DNA from: Bacteroidetes bacterium UBA6221
GTDB taxonomy: Bacteria; Bacteroidota; Bacteroidia; Chitinophagales; Chitinophagaceae
DNA length: 64,000 nucleotides
Reading direction: 5' to 3'
Assembly (NCBI GenBank): GCA_002421685.1
Contig: DISB01000018.1
Span: 197,244-261,243, forward strand
The notes beneath the pieces were generated by a model. That model was not told where the DNA came from. It saw nothing but the letters and a program-made list of their open reading frames with translations, and did no database searches. Positions 1-9,477 of this stretch are shown here, piece after piece (within the stretch, counting starts at the first letter, position 1; the number at the start of each line of letters is the position of its first letter). The position numbers and the translations under genes are program-made.

Positions 1-2
1 AC

Positions 3-2942
3 CCCAACGATGACGGCCAGAAAAAATGTGCCGAGGTATGGTTCAATGAGCTACGCTTAGTGGGACTTGATGAAAAACCCGGTTACGCCGCATCAGGCAA
101 GTTTAGCCTCCAGATGGCCGATTTCGGAAACATCAACCTGAGTGGGAGTATGCATACTCAGGGCTACGGCAGTATCGACCAGAAACTTAACCAACGCTCC
201 CGGGATAATCTTTACCAGTATAGTGCTTCAACCAACCTGAATATGGGTAAATTATTGCCGCGAACCTGGGGTGTGCAGTTGCCGATGTTTGTGGGTTATT
301 CTGAAACAATCAGCAATCCCCAGTACGACCCGTATGACCGGGATGTTACTTATAAGAATAAACTTAATTCAGCAAGAGATGCCCGTCAACGCGATTCGCT
401 GAGGGAAACTGCGCAGGATTTTACCTCTGTGCTCAGTGTAAATTTCTCTAACGTGAGGGTAACAGGTAACCCCGATAAACCCTCCACCAAAAGCAGGCCA
501 TGGGATATTAAGAACTTTGACATCAGTTATGCATACAATAAACAGTTCAGGCGCAATCCTATAATAGAAAGCGATAACCTTTTGGACCAAAAGGCCGGGC
601 TGGGATATACATACACTATAAAGTCAAAACCCATAGAGCCGTTCAAGAGAATTATCAAAACGAAATCGCCGTGGGTATCGCTTATCAAGGATTTCAACTT
701 TAAATTACTGCCGGCCAATTTCACGTTCCGTAGTGACCTTCATAAGATATTTAATGAAACACAGGTACGCAACGTAACCAATGATCCTATAAAAATTGCG
801 CCGACATACTTTAAGAACTTTCTCTGGACACGTACCTATACCACTCGTTGGGAGCTTACAAGATCGTTGTCCTTCGATTATGAGGCGACGAATAATTCCC
901 GTATTGACGAACCATATGGCCATGTGGACAGCGATGAGAAACGCGATAGCCTCTGGAATTCAATCAGCAGATTTGGCCGAAACACGTTTTATACCCAGCG
1001 CTTCAATACCAGTTATACACTGCCTACGCAAAAGTTGCCTCTGCTAGACTGGACGAATATGCGACTTACCTATGGTAATACATACAGTTGGACAGCGGCT
1101 TCCCGCCTGGCGCACAACCTGGGTAATACAATAGGAAATACACAAAGTTCGCAAGCCAACGGAGAGTTCAACTTCGACCGGTTATATAACAAGCAAAGAT
1201 GGCTGCGCGCGGTCAATCAGCCCAAACCACGCAAATCGCCCATAGATACTGCAGGGGGTAAGAAAGCGACAAAAGACCTGCGCGGCAAAGCAGGCAGTAG
1301 TGACGTAAAAATCGCCAAGGAGGAAAAAGCACCGGAAAAATTTGATATCGATAAAGCCATCGAAGAACTTGCCGGCAAGATGACCAATGAACAATTGGAC
1401 TCGACAAGGAAGGTATTTGAGGCGCGCGAGGTCGCCAGGCTACAGGCTGAAAAAGAAAAAGCGAAACGCAAGAAAAAAGAAGAGCGTAAGAAAAGACGCA
1501 ATACCACACCCGAGGTGAATGACCTGGAAAGATTCGGGGGGCGGCTGTTGACCATGGTGAAACGAACAACAGTGAATGTTACTGAAAACTCAGGCACTAC
1601 GCTTCCTGGCTGGATGGATAGTACCAGGTTCATGGGCATTAATGACCGCACCATGGCGCCGGGCTTTGACTTTATTTATGGTTATCAACCCGACAGGCCA
1701 TGGCTGGAAAGGCAGGCCAGGGACAACAGGTTGAGCAAAGACTCATTGTTCAATGCGCAGTTCCAGCAGCAATATCAGCAAAGCATCAATATAGTAACCA
1801 CCTTTGAACCCATTAAAGACCTGCGTGTGGATATGACTGTTACGCAAACCTATAGTAAGGCGCTGAATGAGTTATTTAAGGACACCAGTTTTGGCGCTAC
1901 CGGACGATTCACACATAATAGCATTTATGAGACAGGCTCATTTACTGTCTCTTATATCGGGCTGAGTACATTGTTCAAGGGAGGAGGGGTTAATTCAGGT
2001 GCATTTAACGACCTGCTGAGCAACCGCGAAATCATCTCCGGCAGGTTGGGCGGCAACAACCCTTATGTGAACGGAGCCCGCGACCCGAACAATACTGATT
2101 ATGCCAAAGGATATACCGAATACTCGCAGGATGTGCTGATACCTTCATTCATTGCGGCATATACGGGTAAGAAAGCTAATGAGGTAGGGCTTATCAGTTA
2201 CGACAACCGCAATATCCGGAATAATCCGTTCAAAGCATATAAACCGATGCCCAACTGGCGCGTACGTTACAATGGGCTCACGAAGATACCTGCTGTGGCC
2301 AATGTCGCTTCTAACCTTGTGCTCAACCATGGTTATACCGGGACATTGTCTATGAACAGCTTTGTTTCGGCCTTGTATTACCAGGATATCTACAACCTGG
2401 GTTTTCCGTCTTTTATAGATTCCAACTCCGGCAATTTTGTTCCGTTCTTCCAGGTGCCTAATATCACTATATCGGAGCAATTGAACCCTCTGATAGGCTT
2501 CGATGCGGCCTTTAAAAATAACATGCAGGCCAGCTTCGAATACAGGAAACAGCGCACGGTAAGCCTGAGCCTGATAGACTACCAGGTAAGCGAAACGAAT
2601 AGCACAGAGTATATTGCGGGCTTCGGCTACCGCCTCAAAGGCCTTATTTTGCCTTTTGAAGTATTTGGCGTTAAGCAATTGAAAAATGACCTGAATATAA
2701 AGGTGGATGTCTCTGTAAGAGACGATAAGACCAATAACAACTACCTGGCGCAGAACCTGAGCGTTGTGACACGTGGGCAAAAGGTAATTACCATATCTCC
2801 GTCTATCAACTATATAGTGAGCGATAAACTTACCATCAGGTTGTTTTACGACAGGCGTAAGAGTATACCCTATATCACCAGTTCATTCCCCATCACTACT
2901 ACAAGGGCGGGAATTACATTCAGGTTTATATTCGCGCAATAA
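3..2942 (+). CDS. sprA: Gliding motility / type IX secretion translocon protein SprA, C-terminal part (5' truncated by window edge)
   Basis: The reading frame is open to the left edge; the residues before the first possible internal start (GTG at 60) read AEVWFNELRL, a conserved SprA segment, so the gene begins outside the window and the GTG is not a start. SprA is the very large outer-membrane barrel that forms the type IX secretion translocon and is needed for gliding. About 980 C-terminal residues are present, rich in aromatic and polar barrel-type strands, ending in a strand-like TRAGITFRFIFAQ. In the middle (about nt 1270-1510) there is a Lys/Glu-rich, probably helical insert (AEKEKAKRKKKEERKKRR), presumably an exposed loop. 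The identification rests on family recall and the Bacteroidota context; a type IX cargo protein at 13.8-15.2 kb agrees with it. Confidence 0.9.
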   Translation, partial: PNDDGQKKCAEVWFNELRLVGLDEKPGYAASGKFSLQMADFGNINLSGSMHTQGYGSIDQKLNQRSRDNLYQYSASTNLNMGKLLPRTWGVQLPMFVGYSETISNPQYDPYDRDVTYKNKLNSARDARQRDSLRETAQDFTSVLSVNFSNVRVTGNPDKPSTKSRPWDIKNFDISYAYNKQFRRNPIIESDNLLDQKAGLGYTYTIKSKPIEPFKRIIKTKSPWVSLIKDFNFKLLPANFTFRSDLHKIFNETQVRNVTNDPIKIAPTYFKNFLWTRTYTTRWELTRSLSFDYEATNNSRIDEPYGHVDSDEKRDSLWNSISRFGRNTFYTQRFNTSYTLPTQKLPLLDWTNMRLTYGNTYSWTAASRLAHNLGNTIGNTQSSQANGEFNFDRLYNKQRWLRAVNQPKPRKSPIDTAGGKKATKDLRGKAGSSDVKIAKEEKAPEKFDIDKAIEELAGKMTNEQLDSTRKVFEAREVARLQAEKEKAKRKKKEERKKRRNTTPEVNDLERFGGRLLTMVKRTTVNVTENSGTTLPGWMDSTRFMGINDRTMAPGFDFIYGYQPDRPWLERQARDNRLSKDSLFNAQFQQQYQQSINIVTTFEPIKDLRVDMTVTQTYSKALNELFKDTSFGATGRFTHNSIYETGSFTVSYIGLSTLFKGGGVNSGAFNDLLSNREIISGRLGGNNPYVNGARDPNNTDYAKGYTEYSQDVLIPSFIAAYTGKKANEVGLISYDNRNIRNNPFKAYKPMPNWRVRYNGLTKIPAVANVASNLVLNHGYTGTLSMNSFVSALYYQDIYNLGFPSFIDSNSGNFVPFFQVPNITISEQLNPLIGFDAAFKNNMQASFEYRKQRTVSLSLIDYQVSETNSTEYIAGFGYRLKGLILPFEVFGVKQLKNDLNIKVDVSVRDDKTNNNYLAQNLSVVTRGQKVITISPSINYIVSDKLTIRLFYDRRKSIPYITSSFPITTTRAGITFRFIFAQ

Positions 2943-3005
2943 TGATGTATATTTTGCTCTTATCAATAGAGATATGTATGCAGCACTACTTTAGGCCATT
3001 AGTCT

Positions 3006-3013
3006 TATATTTG
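3006..3013 (+). promoter_or_regulatory. Candidate -7 element of the paa operon
   Basis: TATATTTG matches the Bacteroidota -7 consensus TAnnTTTG and lies 24 nt before the paaA ATG. No good -33 TTTG is seen at the usual distance, so this is only a candidate. Confidence 0.4.
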
Positions 3014-3036
3014 TAGCTAAACTAAATGGGAATTTT

Positions 3037-3993
3037 ATGACGGTACGCGACTTCCAGGAGGCTTTTGACGAGAAGATAGACAAGGAGATAGCGATAGAGC
3101 CCCGCGATTGGATGCCCGACAACTATCGTAAGACTTTGATACGCCAGATATCGCAGCATGCTCATAGCGAAATTGTGGGTATGCTGCCTGAAGGCAACTG
3201 GATAACCCGCGCCCCAAGCCTGCGCCGCAAAGCTGTGCTGCTGGCAAAGGTGCAGGATGAAGCAGGCCATGGCCTGTATTTGTACAGCGCTGCAGAAACG
3301 CTCGGCATTTCGCGCGATGAAATGTATGACCAGCTTCATTCCGGCAAGGCGAAATATTCTTCCATATTCAACTACCCCACAACGACCTGGGCCGATATGG
3401 GCGCAATAGGCTGGCTGGTAGACGGCGCAGCAATTATGAACCAGGTGGCTTTGTGCCGCACATCTTACGGGCCTTATGCTCGCGCTATGGTGCGCATATG
3501 CAAAGAAGAAAGTTTCCACCAGCGCCAGGGTTTTGAAATATTGTTACAGATGTCGAAGGGAACGGAGATACAGCGCAGGATGGTACAGGATGCGATAGAC
3601 CGTTGGTGGTGGCCGTCTTTGATGATGTTTGGCCCGTCTGACGACAACAGCCCGAACACGGCGCAGAGCATGAGGTGGCGTGTAAAACGCTTCACCAACG
3701 ATGAATTAAGGCAAAGATTTGTGGACGTAACCGTAGAGCAATGCAAAATATTGGGTATGACATTGCCCGACCCGGAACTGAAATGGAATGAAGAAAAAGG
3801 ACACTACGACTTTGGCGCTATCAATTGGGAGGAATTCTGGAACGTGGTAAATGGCAACGGCCCCTGCAATAAAGAACGACTGGAAGCCCGTGCCAAAGCA
3901 TGGGAAAATGGCAAATGGGTGCGCGATGCGGCCTTTGCTTATTCCGAAAAAAGAAAAGAACGCAGCGGCAGCAAGGATAGCAAAGCTGCTTAA
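3037..3993 (+). CDS. paaA: 1,2-phenylacetyl-CoA epoxidase, catalytic subunit PaaA
   Basis: Catalytic di-iron subunit of the multicomponent oxygenase that converts phenylacetyl-CoA to its ring 1,2-epoxide, the first ring-attacking step of aerobic phenylacetate degradation; cytoplasmic. The 318-residue protein has the usual length and the carboxylate/histidine iron-ligand pattern of the ferritin-like fold: E45, E75 and H78 in DEAGH, and E158 and H161 in EESFHQ. It is the first gene of paaA-paaB-paaC, with paaB starting 24 nt downstream. The ATG at 3037 is the only in-frame start near the beginning of the conserved sequence. The C-terminal tail is Lys/Ser-rich. Confidence 0.95.
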   Translation: MTVRDFQEAFDEKIDKEIAIEPRDWMPDNYRKTLIRQISQHAHSEIVGMLPEGNWITRAPSLRRKAVLLAKVQDEAGHGLYLYSAAETLGISRDEMYDQLHSGKAKYSSIFNYPTTTWADMGAIGWLVDGAAIMNQVALCRTSYGPYARAMVRICKEESFHQRQGFEILLQMSKGTEIQRRMVQDAIDRWWWPSLMMFGPSDDNSPNTAQSMRWRVKRFTNDELRQRFVDVTVEQCKILGMTLPDPELKWNEEKGHYDFGAINWEEFWNVVNGNGPCNKERLEARAKAWENGKWVRDAAFAYSEKRKERSGSKDSKAA

Positions 3994-4017
3994 TGATTGA
4001 TTAGTTTATCTGATAAT

Positions 4018-4320
4018 ATGCCTGAACAAAACAGCAATAAAAACGAATGGCCGCTATGGGAAGTATTCATCCGCAGCAAGGCCGGTCTTGACCATAAACA
4101 TGCGGGCAGTCTGCATGCCATAGATGCCAACATGGCCATAGAGAATGCAAGGGACGTATATACACGCCGTATGGAGGGTGTAAGTATTTGGGTAGTAGAA
4201 AGTAAATACATACATGCATCTGACCCCGATAGTTCAGGAGCTTTGTTCGACCCCGCCAACGACAAAATATACAGGCATCCTACTTTTTACGACCTGCCGG
4301 ATGAACTAACCCATATGTAA
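4018..4320 (+). CDS. paaB: 1,2-phenylacetyl-CoA epoxidase subunit PaaB
   Basis: Small structural subunit of the phenylacetyl-CoA epoxidase, which bridges or stabilises the PaaA-PaaC assembly. I place the start at ATG 4018 (MPEQNSNKNEWPLWEVF); a longer frame could begin at TTG 3997, but that would put only four bases after the paaA stop and adds residues not typical of the family. The protein is 100 residues, the usual size, and contains the PLWEVFIRSKAGLDHKHAGS core and the YTRRMEGVSIWVV segment characteristic of PaaB. It is followed by paaC after 9 nt. Confidence 0.92.
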   Translation: MPEQNSNKNEWPLWEVFIRSKAGLDHKHAGSLHAIDANMAIENARDVYTRRMEGVSIWVVESKYIHASDPDSSGALFDPANDKIYRHPTFYDLPDELTHM

Positions 4321-4329
4321 TCGGCTTTT

Positions 4330-5145
4330 ATGAAGAACCAGATATTATATACGCTGCAACTGTCAGACAACGCCCTTATATACGGCCACAGGCTGAGCGA
4401 GTGGTGCGGGCATGGCCCGATACTGGAGCAGGATATTGCGCTGACCAATATTTCGCTGGACTACCTTGGACAGGCGCGCAGTTTTTACCAGCATGCTGCT
4501 AACTTGTTCAATGCCTTGCCGCAGGCTGAAAAACAAGGAATGTTCTTATCTGTAGCGCTGGAGGAAAAGATAAAAAAAGGCGAAAGTATAGATGAAGACG
4601 ACCTGGCTTACCTGCGCGATGGTTGGGATTTCAGGAACCTGCTCATCACCGAGCAACCTAATGGAGACTGGGCAACAACTATAGCGCGCGCTTTTTACTT
4701 CGATACATTCAATTATCTGTTTTATACCCAACTGAAAAAAAGCACCGACCTGCAACTGGCGGCTGTCGCCGAAAAGTCGTTGAAGGAAGTAACCTATCAT
4801 AAGCGCTGGAGCGCAGAATGGGTGATACGCCTGGGCGATGGCACCAATGAAAGCCATGTAAAAATGCAAACCGCATTGAATGATCTTTGGCCGTTTACCG
4901 GTGAGATGTTCAGGATGACAGATGCAGAAAAAGATATGGCCGGTAACGCAGGTGTTGATACCGCTGCCTTGTATGATCTGTGGCTGCAAGAAGTGGCTGC
5001 CGTTGTGGATGAAGCAACCCTGAAAATGCCCGAGGGTGCATGGATGCAGGATGGAGGTAAAAACGGGAGACATTCTGAGCACCTCGGTTATATACTTGCC
5101 GAATTGCAATTCATACAGCGCGCATATCCGGGTATGGAGTGGTAA
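4330..5145 (+). CDS. paaC: 1,2-phenylacetyl-CoA epoxidase subunit PaaC
   Basis: Ferritin-like but non-catalytic partner of PaaA in the phenylacetyl-CoA epoxidase. 271 residues, close to the usual length, with the N-terminal DNALIYGHRLSEWCGHGP and LDYLGQAR segments and the YHKRWSAEWVIRLGDGT segment of the family. It lies directly after paaB. The next gene, a glycosyltransferase, starts only a few bases after the stop, so the paa transcript probably runs on into unrelated surface-glycan type genes before paaD. Confidence 0.94.
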   Translation: MKNQILYTLQLSDNALIYGHRLSEWCGHGPILEQDIALTNISLDYLGQARSFYQHAANLFNALPQAEKQGMFLSVALEEKIKKGESIDEDDLAYLRDGWDFRNLLITEQPNGDWATTIARAFYFDTFNYLFYTQLKKSTDLQLAAVAEKSLKEVTYHKRWSAEWVIRLGDGTNESHVKMQTALNDLWPFTGEMFRMTDAEKDMAGNAGVDTAALYDLWLQEVAAVVDEATLKMPEGAWMQDGGKNGRHSEHLGYILAELQFIQRAYPGMEW

Positions 5146-5151
5146 GCCAAC

Positions 5152-5907
5152 TTGCGTGAATTACCTGTATATTTACGCCGGTTACCACAACGTATTTTGA
5201 GCAATAATTTATCATGTGCCATAGTATTGCCTTGTTACAATCCGCAGCCTGGCTGGGCCGCGCGTGTTATTAAAGAATACGGCCGGGTTACTGACCGGAT
5301 TGGCTTTCCCGTAGAAATTATACTGGTGAATGATGGTAGCACTTCTTCAGTTACTGAACAGGATATAACAGTCCTGCGGACAGCAATGCCTTCGTTCCGC
5401 TATATATCATACACGCCCAACAAGGGCAAGGGTCATGCACTGAGACAGGGAGTAGCTGCCACTACTGCGGACATTATCATCTATACCGACGTTGACTTTC
5501 CATATACCACTGATAGTCTTGTTGCTATTTATCATACACTTTGTACCGGTGATTGTGATGCTGCACCGGGCGTGAAGAATAAAGACTACTACGCCAAAGT
5601 GCCTGCCCTGCGCAGGTATATATCGCAGGCATTGCGGTTCCTGACAGGTATTTTTTTTCGCATTCCCGTCACCGATACACAATGTGGTCTTAAAGGTTTC
5701 AGGCAGCATGTGAAGCCTGTATTCCTGGCTACCACCATAGACAGGTATCTTTTTGACCTGGAATTTATCCGGTCCTTGTACAGGAAGAAGTACAGGGTAA
5801 AGACCGTTCCGGTTGAACTGAATGACGATGTGTATTTCAAGCCGATGAATTACAGGTTGCTGATACCGGAGATGAAAAATTTTATCAGGCTGTTATTCCG
5901 TAATTAA
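5152..5907 (+). CDS. Family 2 glycosyltransferase, dolichyl-phosphate mannose synthase-like
   Basis: A GT-A fold glycosyltransferase that probably transfers a sugar from a nucleotide donor to a polyprenyl phosphate or other lipid acceptor. Seen: IVLPCYNPQPGW near the N terminus, VNDGST, NKGKGHALRQG, the metal-binding TDVDFPY, and the TDTQCGLKGF acceptor-side motif typical of the DPM1/GtrB-like branch. No multi-helix membrane domain is fused. The start is uncertain: I use TTG 5152; TTG 5197 is another in-frame option, and no in-frame ATG precedes the conserved IVLPCYN. It sits between paaC and a large polytopic membrane protein, and the pair may work together (lipid-linked sugar donor plus GT-C-like enzyme). 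Confidence 0.82.
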   Translation: MRELPVYLRRLPQRILSNNLSCAIVLPCYNPQPGWAARVIKEYGRVTDRIGFPVEIILVNDGSTSSVTEQDITVLRTAMPSFRYISYTPNKGKGHALRQGVAATTADIIIYTDVDFPYTTDSLVAIYHTLCTGDCDAAPGVKNKDYYAKVPALRRYISQALRFLTGIFFRIPVTDTQCGLKGFRQHVKPVFLATTIDRYLFDLEFIRSLYRKKYRVKTVPVELNDDVYFKPMNYRLLIPEMKNFIRLLFRN

Positions 5908-5914
5908 TGCTGCC

Positions 5915-8209
5915 ATGTCCAGGAAATTATATTTGTTCATTGCTGTTATTGTATCGTTAGGGGTAACGATATTTACTTTTTCCCAGGCAATCTTTTCCCC
6001 AGGTGGCATTATGTTCAGCGCCGAAGGCGATGGAGCCAAGAATTATTACACCGTCATGTACCACGTGTTGTACGGCGATGGCATATGGTTCGACGGGATG
6101 AATTATCCATACGGCGAACATATGGTTTTCACCGATGCACAACCTGTTTTTTCTATATTCCTGGCCACAGTCAATAATTATTTTTCTTTAAACCCGCTGG
6201 CTGTCATGAATTTGTGCATGGCTACAGGGTTTTTCCTCGGAATTATATATGTATGGAAGATACTACTGCGTTTTAACGTACATCCGCTCTGGGCTACTGC
6301 GGCAGCTGTACTCATCGTCGCTATGTCTCCGCAACAATTCAAATTAGGCGGGCATTTCTCACTGGCTTATTTTTTCGTGTTGCCGGTGGTGTTTTATTAC
6401 AACCTTTTATGGATGCAGACGCGGAAACCGGTGTATTTGTGGGCATTGTTTTCCGCAACGATAATATTCACGTTTATTCATCTCTATTTCGCATTGATGA
6501 TATGCCTGTGGCTGGCATTGTACGCCTTGGGTTATTTTCTTTTTTATAAAACAACGTTGAAGGCTAAGATAAAGCATGTTGTGCCGTTGTTGTTGTCGGG
6601 CATTGTACCGGTTTTGCTGTTCCAGGTTTTCATGATACTAACCGACCCGGTTAGCGACAGGCCATCGTATCCTTACGGCGCACGTGCGCACGGCACTTCA
6701 CTCCAGGATATTTTTACTTCTTTCCTTTCGCCATTTTCGTTGTGGATATCGCGGCATTATGATATTGGCACGCTGAGCGGAGGAAATGAAGGGTATGCCT
6801 ATATAGGGTTGGCGCCAATACTCATATTGTCAGCAGGGCTATTGTGGTGGATAACAACCATAATCCGTAGCAGGCAAATCAGGCTGAGGACCAGCGATAG
6901 CAACAGCTTAGGTACCTGGATTTTTGTAGCTGCAGGAATGCTGGTATTCGGCAGTGCAATCATTTTTATTAAATGCTTCACCTGCCTCGACCATGCTTCC
7001 TTCATAAAACAGTTCAGGGCCATAGGGCGGTTCTCATGGGGGTACTACTATATCGCTGCTATTGTTGCAGTTATCATGTTGTATCGTTGGTTGAATATAC
7101 TTCTGCAACGACAAAAGAAGATAATTGCATGGACCCTGGTGCTTGTATTGTTGGGGGTGTGGGTGGCAGAGGCAATACCCTTTATTAATATGACCCGCCA
7201 GCGCGCTATTGATGGCGAATTGCAATACAACCGGTTTTATAAGACAAATGGCGAAGAATGGACACAATTCCTGGAACAACGTGGATACACCAGCGATAGT
7301 TTCCGGGCTTTGTATGTTATTCCATATTTTCATATTGGTACTGAAAAGCTCGGACTGGTGACAGCCAGTTACGATTTGCCCATGACGGCTTTCAGTACCT
7401 CGCTGCTGTTGCACCTTCCAATGATGAATGTAATGATGTCGCGCAATTCATGGTCGCAGGCATTTGAGCAGGTGAAAGTATCCGGCGGGCCATTCACACA
7501 AAAGAAAGTGTTACGTTCGGGTGACAACAGGCCATTGCTGGTGATACACCCGGCTACAGTACGGCTGAATAAGGATGAAGAATACCTGTTATCATCTGCC
7601 GAGAAACTCGGCAACCTGGATGGTAATGACATCTATTCTTTAAGGACTGATGTACTGCTGCAAAAAGAGGCTGAACAGGTAAAGGCGTTGCGCCCGGTGT
7701 TCAGGGCTATGACAGGCGCAGATACATGTATCGATTACCATGGCCAATGGTATGTAGAACATTTCGACACGGGCATGTTTCGCAATGCGTTATTCGGCAA
7801 AGGCGCAGCAAAGGCTATTGATGGCATTACAAAAATCGTTTTTAATGCTCCGTTGGTGCCGATGTATGATAGCCAGTTGTATGAATTTTCATGCTGGATG
7901 CTGGTAAGTGATAAAGACTATAAAATCGGCAGGTTCGTTGTGTGCTGCCATGATAGGAACGACAGCTTGCTTACGGATGTCACGGTGCTTGCACAGGAAT
8001 CGGTGGATAACTATGGATTATGGCTGCGGGCGTCAAAGTATTTGAAAGTTCCTGCTGCCTGTGTGAAAATTTCAGTAGAGTTACAAAATATTGTCTATCC
8101 GTCATACCTGGCGCTGGACGAATTGATGATACGCCCCGCGGATGCGCAGATATTATCCAGGTCGGTTAATGGACAAAAAATGATCAACAACCATGTCTTC
8201 TATCATTAA
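5915..8209 (+). CDS. Large polytopic membrane protein, GT-C/YfhO-like architecture
   Basis: I do not recognise a named family with certainty. The 764-residue protein has an N-terminal membrane helix, then an acidic, aromatic loop (EGDGAKNYY; NYPYGEHMVFTD) before about ten further hydrophobic helices up to about residue 420, and a C-terminal soluble domain of roughly 330 residues. Such a first extracytoplasmic acidic loop plus many helices is typical of GT-C transferases that use lipid-linked sugars. It follows the GT2 gene by 7 nt, so a donor-maker plus transferase pair for envelope glycan is a reasonable inference. The C-terminal part could be a beta-rich carbohydrate-related domain, but I cannot assign it. 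Confidence 0.6.
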   Translation: MSRKLYLFIAVIVSLGVTIFTFSQAIFSPGGIMFSAEGDGAKNYYTVMYHVLYGDGIWFDGMNYPYGEHMVFTDAQPVFSIFLATVNNYFSLNPLAVMNLCMATGFFLGIIYVWKILLRFNVHPLWATAAAVLIVAMSPQQFKLGGHFSLAYFFVLPVVFYYNLLWMQTRKPVYLWALFSATIIFTFIHLYFALMICLWLALYALGYFLFYKTTLKAKIKHVVPLLLSGIVPVLLFQVFMILTDPVSDRPSYPYGARAHGTSLQDIFTSFLSPFSLWISRHYDIGTLSGGNEGYAYIGLAPILILSAGLLWWITTIIRSRQIRLRTSDSNSLGTWIFVAAGMLVFGSAIIFIKCFTCLDHASFIKQFRAIGRFSWGYYYIAAIVAVIMLYRWLNILLQRQKKIIAWTLVLVLLGVWVAEAIPFINMTRQRAIDGELQYNRFYKTNGEEWTQFLEQRGYTSDSFRALYVIPYFHIGTEKLGLVTASYDLPMTAFSTSLLLHLPMMNVMMSRNSWSQAFEQVKVSGGPFTQKKVLRSGDNRPLLVIHPATVRLNKDEEYLLSSAEKLGNLDGNDIYSLRTDVLLQKEAEQVKALRPVFRAMTGADTCIDYHGQWYVEHFDTGMFRNALFGKGAAKAIDGITKIVFNAPLVPMYDSQLYEFSCWMLVSDKDYKIGRFVVCCHDRNDSLLTDVTVLAQESVDNYGLWLRASKYLKVPAACVKISVELQNIVYPSYLALDELMIRPADAQILSRSVNGQKMINNHVFYH

Positions 8210-8258
8210 TATATTCACCTTTTGTTATAAAACAGTTCAGTAATTTTACCACGTAATC

Positions 8259-8762
8259 ATGAGTGAAGGCATTACCAAAGAAAAAGTATACGAATGGTTA
8301 TCGCAGGTGTCGGATCCTGAAGTGCCTGTATTGACTGTTTTGGATATGGGTGTGGTGAGAGATGTTGTTCTGGATGAAACATCTGACGGTACAGAAGCCA
8401 CCATTACCATAACTCCTACGTATAGCGGTTGCCCTGCTATGGATATGATAAGCATGAATATAAGGATGGCGCTGCTAAGCCGGGGTATAAAAAAAGTGCA
8501 CATTAAAGAACAACTCAGCCCGGCGTGGACTACCGACTGGATGAATGATGAGGCGAAACAAAAATTAAAGGAGTATGGTATCGCACCCCCTCAACGCAAG
8601 TCTGTAAAGGAACTGGGTATGTTTGAGGAGGAAAAAGTGCCTTGCCCTCGCTGTGGCTCTGAAGAAACGGAATTGGTAAGTCAATTCGGACCTACATCAT
8701 GCAAGGCATTGTATAAATGTAATTCTTGCAAGGAACCGTTTGAATATTTTAAATGCCACTAA
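8259..8762 (+). CDS. paaD: Phenylacetyl-CoA epoxidase maturation/accessory protein PaaD
   Basis: MIP18-family protein with a C-terminal zinc ribbon, needed for activity of the phenylacetyl-CoA epoxidase, probably for iron-sulfur cluster supply to the PaaE reductase. 167 residues: an N-terminal DUF59-type domain (VSDPEVPVLTVLDMGVVRDV, TPTYSGCPAMDMI) and a C-terminal ribbon with CPRCGS and CNSCKEPFEYFKCH. The order paaA-B-C is broken by two glycan-type genes before this gene, and a 49-nt gap precedes it, so it may have its own promoter. Its stop overlaps the convergent rnc stop by 4 bp. Confidence 0.93.
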   Translation: MSEGITKEKVYEWLSQVSDPEVPVLTVLDMGVVRDVVLDETSDGTEATITITPTYSGCPAMDMISMNIRMALLSRGIKKVHIKEQLSPAWTTDWMNDEAKQKLKEYGIAPPQRKSVKELGMFEEEKVPCPRCGSEETELVSQFGPTSCKALYKCNSCKEPFEYFKCH

Positions 8763-9475
8763 CTGATACCTAGTTTCTCAATAGCGTTTTGTGCAGCTAC
8801 CTGTCCTGCTTCCTTTTTATTGTAGCCGGTGCCGTTAGCCACTATCTGGCCGTTGAGTTGTATGCCAATGGTAAATATTTTCCGTGTACCGTCATTCTCC
8901 TCGCTTACGGTATCGAAACTCAGCTCGTGGTTGTTTTTTTGCGCCCAGCTTAGCAGCTTGTTTTTAAAATTGGTATCGCGCGATTCCAGCGTGTCAATAT
9001 CGATATAGGGCTTTAATATCTGCTTGAGGATAAAACTGCGCGAGCGATGAAACCCCTGGTCTAAATATACCGCCCCTATCAGTGCCTCCAGCGCGTTGCC
9101 GAAAATATGACTGCGGCTCAATCCCTTGTCGTTCTGGTTGTACTGTACTATTTTTTGCAGGCCCATGCGCAATGCCAGGTTATTCAACGTTTCGCGACGT
9201 ACTATCTTAGAGCGCATCTCCGTCAGGTACCCTTCCGATTGATATGGATATTTCTTAAAAAGATAGTCGGCGATTACAGAACCCAATATTGCGTCTCCCA
9301 GAAACTCCAGCCTTTCATTATTCTGTGCTATTTCTTCCAGTTTGGAGCGGTGCATCAGCGCCAGTTGGTAATATGGCAAATGCTTGGGGGTAAATCCTAA
9401 AATATGCTCTAACTGCGATACCAACTGTTTGTTGGGTGAGAATAGATGTAGGATTCGTGACGTAAACCGCCTCAA
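8759..9475 (-). CDS. rnc: Ribonuclease III
   Basis: Double-strand-specific endoribonuclease that matures rRNA and processes structured RNAs. 238 residues: N-terminal RNase III domain with the signature NERLEFLGDAILGSVIADYLF, then ESRDTNFKNKLLSWAQKN leading into a C-terminal double-stranded RNA-binding domain ending in GYNKKEAGQVAAQNAIEKLG. It is third in the conserved minus-strand order acpP-fabF-rnc, 2 nt after fabF, so probably cotranscribed. Confidence 0.95.
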   Translation of the reverse strand: MRRFTSRILHLFSPNKQLVSQLEHILGFTPKHLPYYQLALMHRSKLEEIAQNNERLEFLGDAILGSVIADYLFKKYPYQSEGYLTEMRSKIVRRETLNNLALRMGLQKIVQYNQNDKGLSRSHIFGNALEALIGAVYLDQGFHRSRSFILKQILKPYIDIDTLESRDTNFKNKLLSWAQKNNHELSFDTVSEENDGTRKIFTIGIQLNGQIVANGTGYNKKEAGQVAAQNAIEKLGIS

Positions 9476-9477
9476 AG

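Noticed and set aside
2145..2780. 211-codon minus-strand frame over sprA
   Set aside because: Antisense to the SprA barrel, no domain; coding shadow.
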